The position numbers and the translations under genes were made by a program. Below the pieces are notes generated by a model. The model made no database searches, was not told the DNA's origin, and was given only the letters and a program-made list of their open reading frames with translations. From positions 1 through 22,909 of the forward strand of contig JBJHCR010000067.1 of assembly GCA_050486105.1 (NCBI GenBank): a stretch of DNA of 22,909 bases, given 5' to 3'. Each line of letters starts with the position of its first letter. Position 1 is the stretch's first letter. This document shows, in pieces, positions 14,545 through 22,660 of this stretch. This stretch comes from JAEXNA01 sp050486105 (GTDB lineage Bacteria; Vulcanimicrobiota; Xenobia; Xenobiales; JADMJV01).

Positions 14545-14913
14545 ATGATGCTTTGGGAAACCTTCCTAATAGGAGTGGGTGCCGCTGTCGGAGCCAACCT
14601 TCGCTACTGGCTGACTTTTTGGATCATGCAAAGAGCAGGCAAGGGCTTCCCGTGGGGTACCTTATGCGTGAACGCCAGTGGCTGCTTTCTGATGGGACTT
14701 CTGTTCAGCATTAGCCCCTCTCCTTACTGGAACGACCTACTCTCGGTCGGTTTGGCAGGGGGCTACACCACCATGTCCACCTTCAGCTGCGAAGCGGTGC
14801 AAGCTCCACGAACGGTGGGCTACAAATACGTCTCGGCGACGGTGCTCTTGGGATTGCCCCTCTACGGTCTGGGATGGGTCTTGGGAACAACCCTGGTCTC
14901 GGGCTTCCAATAA
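14545..14913 (+). CDS. crcB: FluC/CrcB fluoride channel subunit 2
   Basis: This 122-aa paralogue starts on the base after the previous stop (TAG-ATG), a layout that gives tight translational coupling. It has four helices with GVGAAVGANLRYWL, PWGTLCVNASGCFLMGL and GLAGGYTTMSTFSCE. The first position of the phenylalanine box is Met and the last is Phe. Two adjacent, diverged FluC genes usually form an antiparallel heterodimer, each subunit fixed in one orientation. The difference in box residues between the two subunits supports division of labour. It converges with the lactate permease gene 15 bases away. Confidence 0.85.
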   Translation: MMLWETFLIGVGAAVGANLRYWLTFWIMQRAGKGFPWGTLCVNASGCFLMGLLFSISPSPYWNDLLSVGLAGGYTTMSTFSCEAVQAPRTVGYKYVSATVLLGLPLYGLGWVLGTTLVSGFQ

Positions 14914-14928
14914 CCAAGGAGACGGAAC

Positions 14929-16530
14929 TCAGCCAAGACCCAACTTACCCACCAGCAATCCCAGCACACCCGCCGCGATCACGTAATACAGGGTTGGCCA
15001 GACCGTTCTTCGCAGGACCGCCCCCTCTTGATCGAGCATGTCTACGGTGGCGCTGGCGGCCACCACATTATGGATGGCAATCATGTTTCCGGCGGCGGCT
15101 CCCACCGCCTGGAGGGCCACCACTAAGGCCGGCAAGAATCCGGTCTGCAGAGCCACCTCGTACTGAAACTCGCTGAGCATCAGATTACTGACGGTGTTGC
15201 TTCCGGCGATGAAGGCTCCGAGGGCTCCCACCGCAGGAGCGATCAAGGGCCAGACCCCTCCCAGATGGTCCGAGGCCCAGGAGGCCATGACCACCGGCAT
15301 GCTGGACAAGCCTTCAGGGTTCTGGCCGGAATTGATGTAGAGCCGCACCATAGGAACGGTGAAGATCAGCACCACTCCGGCTCCCACCAGGGTTTTCAGA
15401 GAATCCCGCCCCGCCTGCAGAACCCCGGAGCCAGACAGACCGTGCACGGCCACGGCGAAAATCGCGCCCAAGATCATGGCCACCGCTGGGAGATAAAGGG
15501 GCGTAGTGGTGATCTTGACTGAGGTGCCCAGAACCTCCGACCAAGTCCAAGAAAAGCTCTTCAGGAAACTCCCCAAAGGAAGTTGGGGCAGGCGACTCAG
15601 AAGCAAGAGGAAGGCGACCACCAAATAGGGAGACCAGGCCGACAGCAGACCCATTTTCGGAGACTCGAGAGCTACCGGATCGAGCTCTGAAGCTCCAACC
15701 TGAAAGTCCCATGACTCCGCAGGCACCAAGAACCCTGCCTTGGCCGCCGGAACCACCAGGGCAAGTCCGGCCAAAGACCCGAGCAGCGAAGGAAACTCGG
15801 GCCCGAAAAAAAACGCGGTGAGCAGGTACGGAACGGTGAACGCTAGGCCACCGAAGAGTGCGAACGGCAGAGCAGGCAGGGCATCCCGCCAACCCTTGGG
15901 TCCACCGAAAACCGCGGTCATCACCACGATCATCAGAAACGGCATCAGGGTTCCCACCAGGGCGTGAACGGATGCAGCGTAGACGGTGACCTGGGTGAGG
16001 AATTCCGGAGTGGCCGCCTCGGTGAGGCCACCTCGTACCCCGATCAAGATGGGTGTCCCCACGGCCCCAAAGGTCACGGAAGTGCTCTGGATCATCATTC
16101 CGATGATGACTGCAGCCATGGCCGGAAAGCCCAGTGCCACCAAGAGTGGAGCCACGATGGCCGCCGGAGTGCCGAAGCCCGAAGCTCCCTCCAGAAAAGA
16201 GCCGAAGAGCCAGGCGATGATCACCACTTGAACTCGCCGATCGGGGCTCACCTCGGCGAACCCCTGGCGGAGAACCGAAAGCCCTCCGGTCTTGCTCAAG
16301 ACGTTGAGGAGCAAGAGCGCTCCAAAAATGATGAACAGCAGTTCTGCGGTGATGGTCAATCCTTGCAGCGACGAAGCGGCGATCACCGAGACCGAGAGTT
16401 GCCAAACAACCGCCCCGATGAGAACGGTGAATGCGAAAACCGCCGGCATGGCCAAGCGAGCGGGCAAACGAAAACCCACCAGCAGAACCGCAGCCAAGAG
16501 AATTGGCGAAAGGGCAGCCAGAGCTAGCAC
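14929..16530 (-). CDS. L-lactate permease family transporter (LctP)
   Basis: The 533-aa protein has about 12-14 membrane helices and the LctP hallmarks LLFIIFGALLLLNVLSKTGG, FLEGASGFGTPAAIVAPLL, GMMIQSTSVTFGAVGTPI and a late GSNTVSNLMLSEFQ/GNMIAIHNVVAAS segment. It imports L- or D-lactate (or glycolate) by proton symport. Length is close to the usual 530-570. I take the GTG at 16530 as start because it is the first start codon after an in-frame TGA; no clear Shine-Dalgarno is seen. No lactate dehydrogenase genes adjoin it. Its transcription starts after the terminator of the DUF4126 gene, so it needs its own promoter. Confidence 0.85.
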   Translation of the reverse strand: MLALAALSPILLAAVLLVGFRLPARLAMPAVFAFTVLIGAVVWQLSVSVIAASSLQGLTITAELLFIIFGALLLLNVLSKTGGLSVLRQGFAEVSPDRRVQVVIIAWLFGSFLEGASGFGTPAAIVAPLLVALGFPAMAAVIIGMMIQSTSVTFGAVGTPILIGVRGGLTEAATPEFLTQVTVYAASVHALVGTLMPFLMIVVMTAVFGGPKGWRDALPALPFALFGGLAFTVPYLLTAFFFGPEFPSLLGSLAGLALVVPAAKAGFLVPAESWDFQVGASELDPVALESPKMGLLSAWSPYLVVAFLLLLSRLPQLPLGSFLKSFSWTWSEVLGTSVKITTTPLYLPAVAMILGAIFAVAVHGLSGSGVLQAGRDSLKTLVGAGVVLIFTVPMVRLYINSGQNPEGLSSMPVVMASWASDHLGGVWPLIAPAVGALGAFIAGSNTVSNLMLSEFQYEVALQTGFLPALVVALQAVGAAAGNMIAIHNVVAASATVDMLDQEGAVLRRTVWPTLYYVIAAGVLGLLVGKLGLG

Positions 16531-16585
16531 AAAGGCAAGGATCGCTTCACGGGTGGGACCTCATTAGAGCGGGAGGTTCGCGACG

Positions 16586-16606
16586 AAAACGGGGTTCTCC
16601 CGTTTT
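16586..16606 (-). terminator. Bidirectional-type hairpin terminator after the DUF4126 gene
   Basis: AAAACGGG (16586-16593) and CCCGTTTT (16599-16606) form an 8-bp stem with a 5-base loop, with A-run and T-run on opposite sides. It lies 44 bases after the minus-strand DUF4126 stop and before the lactate permease start. Confidence 0.7.
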
Positions 16607-16650
16607 TCCGTCGGGGGCTCAGAGACAGGGTTCAGGAAGGCTCTCAAACA

Positions 16651-17259
16651 TCAGCCGACTGCGGCCGGAGCCGCTTGAACTCGGCGCTGCTTTTTGAAAG
16701 CGAGAAGACGCTGCCCCCCATAGCCCACCGCTCCAAACAGCAGGAGCACTCCTATAACAGGAGCCAAGAAGGCCAGAACGGTCCCCACCACAACCACGGC
16801 GTCTTCCAGAAAGCTGAGCACGGGCCCGAGAATCCCTCCCGAAGCGGCATTGGTTACCCCTCTAAAACCCATCTTCACAGCCTGAATCGGCAAAGTAATC
16901 AGGAGTGCCAGGAAAATCGAGAGCATGAGGGCCGTCTTGGGTTCAGCGGCGCCGAGAACGGCAAAAACGGCAGCCGCGCCTCCGAGGGGCCTGAAAGCCA
17001 AACCGAATGCATCCATGCCGTTGTCGAGAAGGGGGATCTTGTCACCGATAAACTCCAGCACCGTGGCGATCCCCAACACCCAGAGCGCCAGGTCCGAAGT
17101 CAGCCAAACCAGGCCCGGAACCTGATCGTCGAGAGGCCCGAGACCAAAGCGAAAACCGAGTCCAACCAAGAACAGGGGAAGAAAGGCTCGCAGGCCGGCA
17201 CAGGCTGAAAGGCAGATGGCTAGCAGTATCGTGACCGTCCAAAACTGAACGTGTTCCAT
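16651..17259 (-). CDS. DUF4126-family membrane protein
   Basis: The 202-aa product has several hydrophobic helices. Its early segment (LLAICLSACAGLRAFLPLFLVGLG) and later EFIGDKIPLLDNGMDAFGLAFRPLGGA are characteristic of DUF4126 proteins. Function is unknown. It sits alone with its own promoter and terminator. The ATG at 17259 is preceded by AGGAATAGGGAG. The very C-terminus (LAFKKQRRVQAAPAAVG) is basic and probably cytoplasmic. Confidence 0.75.
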   Translation of the reverse strand: MEHVQFWTVTILLAICLSACAGLRAFLPLFLVGLGFRFGLGPLDDQVPGLVWLTSDLALWVLGIATVLEFIGDKIPLLDNGMDAFGLAFRPLGGAAAVFAVLGAAEPKTALMLSIFLALLITLPIQAVKMGFRGVTNAASGGILGPVLSFLEDAVVVVGTVLAFLAPVIGVLLLFGAVGYGGQRLLAFKKQRRVQAAPAAVG

Positions 17260-17304
17260 GGCTCCCTATTCCTTTCTTGGGCTAATCGAGTCGACAGTTT
17301 TTCC

Positions 17305-17333
17305 ATTATAAGAAATTTCACCACGAAACTCAA
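17305..17333 (-). promoter_or_regulatory. Sigma70-type promoter of the DUF4126 gene
   Basis: On the minus strand a perfect -10 TATAAT (17310-17305) is preceded after 17 bases by TTGAGT (17333-17328, four of six to TTGACA). Transcription would begin near 17298, about 40 bases before the ATG. Confidence 0.6.
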
Positions 17334-17566
17334 GGAAAATCGAAATCCCTTCCTCGACCCCCCACGAGCAAATGCAGGGCGAGGCCAGAAAATGGACCTG
17401 TCCTTCGGGTCTCAGGTGTTCACAAAGCGTTAACAGTTCGGGAACCTCCAGGAGAAAGGAGCTGCGTATTCTTGAGATGAGGGGGGGTTTCGACCACCCC
17501 AAGACATCCCAAATCAAATCGACGAAGCCTCGTGTGTGTTGTGGCCCGTCGAGAAAAGAGGAAACC
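17334..17566. other. Non-coding stretch between DUF4126 promoter and the FliF-like gene
   Basis: This is the rest of a 307-base gap between divergent genes. An upstream in-frame extension of the next gene (from ATG 17372) crosses it, but lacks a ribosome site and would bury the signal peptide. A G7 run followed by CCACCCC near 17480-17500 could form a weak hairpin. I see no convincing plus-strand promoter. Confidence 0.5.
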
Positions 17567-18160
17567 GTGTCCCATCGCTTGTTAACTAAACTCGGCCCCA
17601 AGGCCCAACTGTTCGTCCTTCTACTCTTAGCTGCCGGCCTACAGTTCGCAGTTGCCGACCGAACCATCACGACTCAAGAGCCTCCCAAGCAAGAAAGCCT
17701 ATTTGTTCCTGGAATGGATCCCCTGAACTTCGATTTCACAGACCCTCTGGAGGCCGAAGTGCGCTCCGCCTTGGACCGGATTTTTGGGCCAGCGAACTTT
17801 GACCTTCACTTGGTTCTCACGAGACGGACGACTCATCAAACCCAAGTTTCTACCCAATTAGGTGAGCCGGTTCTGGTAGCAGAGCAAGTGAAGGAAGAAT
17901 CCATGGATCCTAGACTGTCGCCACAGAACGTTGACCCGCAAGGGAGTTACACCTATCGGATCACCAGCCGAAATTGGGATACGAGTTCCAAAGTTAAGAC
18001 CAATAATGAATACTGGACCACCGAGGTTATTTCCGTGCGCTGCGTGGTCTATCTCGACAAGGGCGATTGGTCCAAGGTCGATAAGGCTCATCAGGTGCTG
18101 AGTTGTTTGCTGGACATCAACCCGATCCGGGGTGATCGTCTGCTGTTTGTGGAGCGTTAG
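17567..18160 (+). CDS. Secreted protein resembling the FliF C-terminal ring-building domain
   Basis: I chose GTG 17567 because AGAGGA precedes it closely and it starts a signal peptide (residues 1-30, QLFVLLLLAAGLQFAVA). The 197-aa product matches the FliF pattern in order. An alpha/beta start, VRSALDRIFGPANFDLHLVL (65-84), corresponds to 'ML..LVGPGN....V'. VLVAEQVKEES (102-112) corresponds to 'VVRSEQ..EES'. Then comes a variable insert, and NNEYWTTEVISVRCVVYLDKGDW with DINPIRGDRLLFV (184-195) corresponds to 'KRLSVAVVVD...GFD..RGD.V.VV'. FliF builds the flagellar MS ring, but its transmembrane helices and N-terminal domains are absent and no flagellar gene is nearby. Homology is inferred from motif order by eye. 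Confidence 0.5.
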   Translation: MSHRLLTKLGPKAQLFVLLLLAAGLQFAVADRTITTQEPPKQESLFVPGMDPLNFDFTDPLEAEVRSALDRIFGPANFDLHLVLTRRTTHQTQVSTQLGEPVLVAEQVKEESMDPRLSPQNVDPQGSYTYRITSRNWDTSSKVKTNNEYWTTEVISVRCVVYLDKGDWSKVDKAHQVLSCLLDINPIRGDRLLFVER

Positions 18161-18167
18161 TGAAGAG

Positions 18168-18207
18168 GGACGGACAGTCTCCAGGAGTCTGTCCGTCCAT
18201 CTTTGCT
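18168..18207. terminator. Strong bidirectional terminator between convergent genes
   Basis: GGACGGACAG (18168-18177) and CTGTCCGTCC (18189-18198) form a perfect 10-bp stem that can extend by CTC/GAG across a T-T mismatch, followed by ATCTTTGCT. It lies 7 bases after the FliF-like stop and just before the end of the minus-strand gene, so it can serve both. Confidence 0.8.
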
Positions 18208-21121
18208 AGCCCGAACCCGATTGCCAGCGTCGCACCGTCGCGAGTCGGTGGGACAAGGCAAGGTGCTTCACCGCCTCTTGGACTTCAGGGCACTCCGGCC
18301 TCTCTTGCAAAAGCCTTTGTGCCAACTTTCCACTCTTGCTCTTCTTGCTTACGGACTCCAGGTAAACTCTAGCCTGTGCTGAGGGAGCAAATCCGTTGCA
18401 TAGCGCTATTTCGAGTTGAGTCTCCAGAAGATGGTGCACTCCGTGAATCTCTGAACCCTTGTAGCCCAGAAGGGCATCGAGAACGGAAAAGCTCCAATGA
18501 GCATGAAGTACAGAACCCGAGCTTAGGGTCCTGACACACTGTCCTAAGCGATTGGCCTTAATGAGCTCTGGACACTCTGCAATTCGCAGTAGGACAGGAA
18601 CGGCCAACTCAAGGTCGGCCTGACCGGTCTCGATGCCTTCGTGCCAAGCCTCGGTTGCCGTCACTTGAGCCTGATGGTCCTTCGAAAGCAGAGACAACCA
18701 CATTGTGAGAATTCGAAGTTCTCCCCAAGGTCGATCCCGTTCGAAGCCCCCCTGGAGGTAAGCGTGGTGGGGAGTGTTTGCCCGAGTCTGACAATCGATA
18801 CCATCCACTAGGGACCTGATGGCCAACACCAGCATTGCATCGTGCTGAGCAGGCCAGATCTGCAGTTGCCATTCCACCAGCCAGTCTGCGCTTAGATCAA
18901 GGTACTGCCAGTAGTGGGACCGCTCCAGCGAAACCTCAGGAGTAACGAGAGTCGGATAATGAGCCTCGGTCGGTCCACCCTTGACCTTGGTCTTGACCTT
19001 CTCAACCACTTTAGTCAAGAAACCCTGAACGACGGGAAGCCCAGCCTCTGCTTCCACTAGGATTTTGGGATTTCGGTGGGTCTGCTCAAAGCTCTTGGAT
19101 TCCACCATTTCTGCGCTCCAGCGATAGCCAACAGGTCTCTTTTGCGTTGGCCACGGCCAATCGGTCAGGAGTCCAAAGGGATCGCGCCCCCGGGCCGCAG
19201 CCAACCACCAATGACTCGGGTCTGAGGAACGCGCTTGGTCCCCCCCTCCTAAGGCGTAGCGAAGCAAGCGTCCGTAGGGCTCGCCCAAGTCTTGGATTCG
19301 ATTCAAAGCTTCCTTACGTCCGTCGGGAGCTAGCCTCAAGAGTGCCGCCATCAAGTCAAACTTCCCCGGCTCCCGTCCAGCCGACAGCTCAGCCAGGAAC
19401 CGGGAGACGAAAACCGCTGGAGCCAGCCATCCTCCTCGATGGGTGGGGGCTGCCAAGAGAGGGCGGCTCACTCTGTTCAGGAGCCGAGCAGCCACTTCAT
19501 CCAGGCGAGCCCTCAGGAAATGGTAGAACCCCCCGGGGAGGGTAAATTGGCCGGGCATGGTTCGCCGAAGGCGACCGTCCACCCAAGTCTGCAGGAGGTC
19601 CTCCAGGGCCAAACACAAGCCCTCCCAGCCGTGCCCGATACCGTGGAGCACCTCTCCTCTTTGGACCTTCCGAATCCGATGTGACAGGGCTGCTGTGGCT
19701 TCGGGAAAATCGAGGGGTCTTTCGGCGCCCAAGCGGCTCAGTCCGTCTATGAGCCTCTCGATCTCATCGCCCGAATCGACTTTCTCCATGGCGTGCGACG
19801 CGGCCAGCAGTAGCTCGCTAAAGGATTCCAAGGGTCGAATCTCCTCGAGCTCAGTCAGGATGGGAACGTCGCCGAACCTATAGGCCAGCGAACCAAAGTT
19901 CCGAGCCTCGCTATCCACTCCGGCGAAGCCTAGCCATGGCTCGTTGAGATCATCCCAATCCAAGCAGACGGCTTCGATCTTGATCTCTTCGGTGGGAGCA
20001 GTCACGGTGGGAGACATGAAGTCCTTCTTGCTAGCCACCAACTCTGCAGTCTGCTCCGGCCATCGGTTCAAGAACTCCAAGGCCGCCTCTTGAACTTCAG
20101 CTTTCGGGTGCACCAAGGCCGTGGCTGCCACTCCCCAGGTGATTGGACCCAAATCGGCATCCCGCTCTACCAAAGAACCCAAGAGTTTGAGAGCATCGAT
20201 CGCGGTTTGCTTGGTCGGAAGCTGCAAGGCCGGTTGAATGCAATCTAGGAACCGCTCCGCTGAAAGCCGACCATCCTTGTCGAGCTTCCTGAGCCACTTG
20301 AGCGACCAGGCAGCACTGCGCGAGTTTCGACGGGTGAGTAGGTCGCAAAGCTCGTGTTGGTGATGCTCGATCTCGTCCAGAGTCGGCTTCAAGGCATCAA
20401 AAAGCTTGATAAAGCCTCCCAAAACGTTCTGCTTAGAGTCTCTACCGATGGCCTCAAGGCATTCTTGCAACACCCGAACTCTGGACAGCTTCGCGGTCGA
20501 CACCAGGTTCACCACGGTTTCTCTCCAAGAGGGAATGGGCTGTCCATCTCGAGTCTTGGCGTAGTGGCTCCAGTCTGCCCAGAAGGTGTTGGTTTCATAG
20601 GCAAAGAGGTACCAAATATCAGCCTCGAGGAGTTCGGGCCGCTGCAAGAGCGCAGCCTCTCGTTGGGGCCCGAGTTGGTAGAAATGGTGGTCGAAAGCCT
20701 TGGCATAGCCCAGCCCAGTCGGTCGCTCGATCACTCGGTCTTGCCAGAGCTGCCAGGCGAAAGTCCAAGGGAGGCCCCAATCATCACCAAGCCTTGTTTC
20801 TACCCAAACTCCGAGCCAACTAGGCTTAGTCTCGGACAGGAGCCGAAAAAGCAAGGATTGGAGTGGCTCATCCCAGAGATAGAAACAGGGGACTCGAAGT
20901 GCGTTAGCCTTAGGGTTTGTGCCGAGAACAGCAAGCCTGAGAGCCTCGTACCTGCCTGCCTGCCAGAGATTCGGTTCTTGGCCCCGCTCCACCGACCGAA
21001 AAAGTTGGTAGACAGGTTTAGCCAGGACCCGTCGCTCCGAGGAGTTCAGACGGCAGAGATCGTCAACGACGCGATCTGAGGCCCCTGCTCGGATCAATGC
21101 TTCCAGCTCTTCAAAGGTCAC
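18206..21121 (-). CDS. Large alpha-helical DUF6493-like protein
   Basis: The 971-aa product has no signal peptide or membrane helix and is probably cytoplasmic. Leucine-rich amphipathic segments run throughout, including HEAT-like pieces (for example ATALVHPKAEVQEAALEFL), suggesting an alpha-solenoid scaffold. I assign it to the DUF6493-like group on size, helical character and position beside a SWIM zinc-finger gene, so the family name is tentative. The GTG start at 21121 overlaps the SWIM gene stop in GTGA, meaning translational coupling and probably a complex with fixed stoichiometry. Near residues 735-745 there is a Lys-rich stretch (LTKVVEKVKTKVKGG). Enzymatic motifs are not evident. Related SWIM gene clusters elsewhere include MoxR ATPases and VWA proteins, but none is present here. 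Confidence 0.6.
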   Translation of the reverse strand: MTFEELEALIRAGASDRVVDDLCRLNSSERRVLAKPVYQLFRSVERGQEPNLWQAGRYEALRLAVLGTNPKANALRVPCFYLWDEPLQSLLFRLLSETKPSWLGVWVETRLGDDWGLPWTFAWQLWQDRVIERPTGLGYAKAFDHHFYQLGPQREAALLQRPELLEADIWYLFAYETNTFWADWSHYAKTRDGQPIPSWRETVVNLVSTAKLSRVRVLQECLEAIGRDSKQNVLGGFIKLFDALKPTLDEIEHHQHELCDLLTRRNSRSAAWSLKWLRKLDKDGRLSAERFLDCIQPALQLPTKQTAIDALKLLGSLVERDADLGPITWGVAATALVHPKAEVQEAALEFLNRWPEQTAELVASKKDFMSPTVTAPTEEIKIEAVCLDWDDLNEPWLGFAGVDSEARNFGSLAYRFGDVPILTELEEIRPLESFSELLLAASHAMEKVDSGDEIERLIDGLSRLGAERPLDFPEATAALSHRIRKVQRGEVLHGIGHGWEGLCLALEDLLQTWVDGRLRRTMPGQFTLPGGFYHFLRARLDEVAARLLNRVSRPLLAAPTHRGGWLAPAVFVSRFLAELSAGREPGKFDLMAALLRLAPDGRKEALNRIQDLGEPYGRLLRYALGGGDQARSSDPSHWWLAAARGRDPFGLLTDWPWPTQKRPVGYRWSAEMVESKSFEQTHRNPKILVEAEAGLPVVQGFLTKVVEKVKTKVKGGPTEAHYPTLVTPEVSLERSHYWQYLDLSADWLVEWQLQIWPAQHDAMLVLAIRSLVDGIDCQTRANTPHHAYLQGGFERDRPWGELRILTMWLSLLSKDHQAQVTATEAWHEGIETGQADLELAVPVLLRIAECPELIKANRLGQCVRTLSSGSVLHAHWSFSVLDALLGYKGSEIHGVHHLLETQLEIALCNGFAPSAQARVYLESVSKKSKSGKLAQRLLQERPECPEVQEAVKHLALSHRLATVRRWQSGSG

Positions 21122-22446
21122 TGACGGGGGTCCTTGGAATCGGCCATCTCGGCAGCCAGCAGGTGCTTACAAGGGCCCCGGGCTCCCAGATACTTGCTGA
21201 ACCAGGGACAAGTGCAGGTCGAGCCCTCGGCAGCGAGCTGCACACGATGTGGGGCACTATCGCCAAACACCCGAAAAACGGAATCGGATATCCGCTCCAC
21301 ACGTCCCTCCTCGATAAGGCGGCTTGCCCCCTTCAATCGTGGCGACAACGACGTCAGCATATCGCGGTCGAAAGGCAGCTCTCGATGATAATAGGCCTGG
21401 GTGTGGACATCGAATCCGGTGAGTCCTCGAGTTCCGAGGTGAGTCAAGGCCCCCTCCACGCTCCCCTGTTCTACTCCTAGGGACTGGGCCAACTCGGCAG
21501 AGTCGATCTGAGATTGCCAGCGAAACTGGGCTCGCACGGAGCTGAGCAGGTCTTCCCCCGCGCCCACAGCCAAGTCTGAGAGCTCTTGACCTTCACCGGA
21601 AAACCCCCGATGAACCTCCGGACTCAAGAGTAGAAAAAATCGTCCCGTGGGAAGATGAACTTCCCAGCCGCTGACTTGAGTGTGGGAGTCAAACCAAACG
21701 TCGAGACCCTGAGAGAGGGGCAAAAGGGACTCGAGTACAGCCAATCGGTGCGTTCCGCAGACTGTGATAGAACTTGGTTTGGGGCGGGATACTGCTTGGA
21801 GAGTCTGACCTCGAACCACCAGAGACAAGGCTTTCTGAGCCGCTCTATCCCGATTGCCGGGAAGAGCCCTCAGACTCCGAAGAGCCGCTCCAGGATTTAG
21901 CGAGAACTGTTTTGTCAGCCCCTTGAGATTTTGGGGAATTTGAGCGAAGCTCTTGAGCCACCGCACGGGAAGCTTAACTTTCTTCTCTACCGTAGCCGCA
22001 CCATCTCTGTCTAGTGAGACTCCATCGTTTCCTACGGAAATGCGAACCGACTCTCGGTCGGTGACCGCCATCAGAGCTTGTCGCATAGGCTCATTGAAAT
22101 CGACATTGGTCGTTCCTTGAGCCAGGAACCCTCCTTCGATCGCTTGACTGTCGAGATCGATCCGCGCGTAAACCCCGCAACAACCACTGAAGCCTTCGAT
22201 CCTCAAGACCTCTCGGCTGCTGGTGAGGACCGGATCCAAGAGGGCCGGCCGAGGAAGAAAATAGTGAGTGCGAACCACGTCGGTGAGAGCCAACAGCTGA
22301 GTCGCTACAGCCCGAGGAGCCAGAATCCGCCCCTGAAAAAAAACCGAGGGACCCAGTTGATTCTGGCTCGTAGCAAGCACCAACCTCGAGCGCTCCAAGG
22401 AAGAAGCGAAGGGATAGTGGTAAGAGTAATCCAAGGCCACGCTCAT
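21118..22446 (-). CDS. SWIM zinc-finger protein
   Basis: The 442-aa product ends with a SWIM motif CTCPWFSKYLGARGPCKH (Cys411, Cys413, Cys426, His428; CxCx12CxH). SWIM fingers bind DNA or protein partners. Before it, about residues 325-375 form a winged-helix-like segment (SAELAQSLGVEQGSVEGALTHLG) followed by YYHRELPFD, a pattern found in bacterial SWIM proteins. The N-terminal 300 residues are a beta-rich region I cannot name, with CGVYARIDLDSQAIEGGFLAQG. The ATG at 22446 starts the operon, which continues into the 971-aa partner by a GTGA overlap. It is transcribed away from the AbgT gene and isolated from it by a terminator. Confidence 0.75.
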   Translation of the reverse strand: MSVALDYSYHYPFASSLERSRLVLATSQNQLGPSVFFQGRILAPRAVATQLLALTDVVRTHYFLPRPALLDPVLTSSREVLRIEGFSGCCGVYARIDLDSQAIEGGFLAQGTTNVDFNEPMRQALMAVTDRESVRISVGNDGVSLDRDGAATVEKKVKLPVRWLKSFAQIPQNLKGLTKQFSLNPGAALRSLRALPGNRDRAAQKALSLVVRGQTLQAVSRPKPSSITVCGTHRLAVLESLLPLSQGLDVWFDSHTQVSGWEVHLPTGRFFLLLSPEVHRGFSGEGQELSDLAVGAGEDLLSSVRAQFRWQSQIDSAELAQSLGVEQGSVEGALTHLGTRGLTGFDVHTQAYYHRELPFDRDMLTSLSPRLKGASRLIEEGRVERISDSVFRVFGDSAPHRVQLAAEGSTCTCPWFSKYLGARGPCKHLLAAEMADSKDPRQ

Positions 22447-22604
22447 CGAGATAGGGTTTCGGACAAGGGAACGCGAGCCCTTTTGGTCGCACTATGGGAA
22501 CTTCAGGCGAAGTTCGAGGGCCAAGCTCAACCGTCACTAGAGCGCGTCTTGGGCAGCTATAAGAACACCCCAAGTTAGAGGACCAACGGACTTCGGGCCA
22601 AGAA

Positions 22605-22628
22605 GAACCCAGTTTCATCTCTGGGTTC
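22605..22628 (-). terminator. Terminator after the AbgT-family gene
   Basis: GAACCCAG (22605-22612) and CTGGGTTC (22621-22628) form a perfect 8-bp stem with an 8-base loop. On the minus strand it is followed by TTCTTGG. It lies about 33 bases past the AbgT stop codon. Confidence 0.7.
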
Positions 22629-22660
22629 CTCAAGAGTGGCCGAAACAGGTCCGAATTCCT

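Noticed and set aside
15314..16405. 363-aa minus-strand frame inside the lactate permease gene
   Set aside because: It is a shadow frame with Arg/Gly/Ser bias. The LctP frame has all family motifs.
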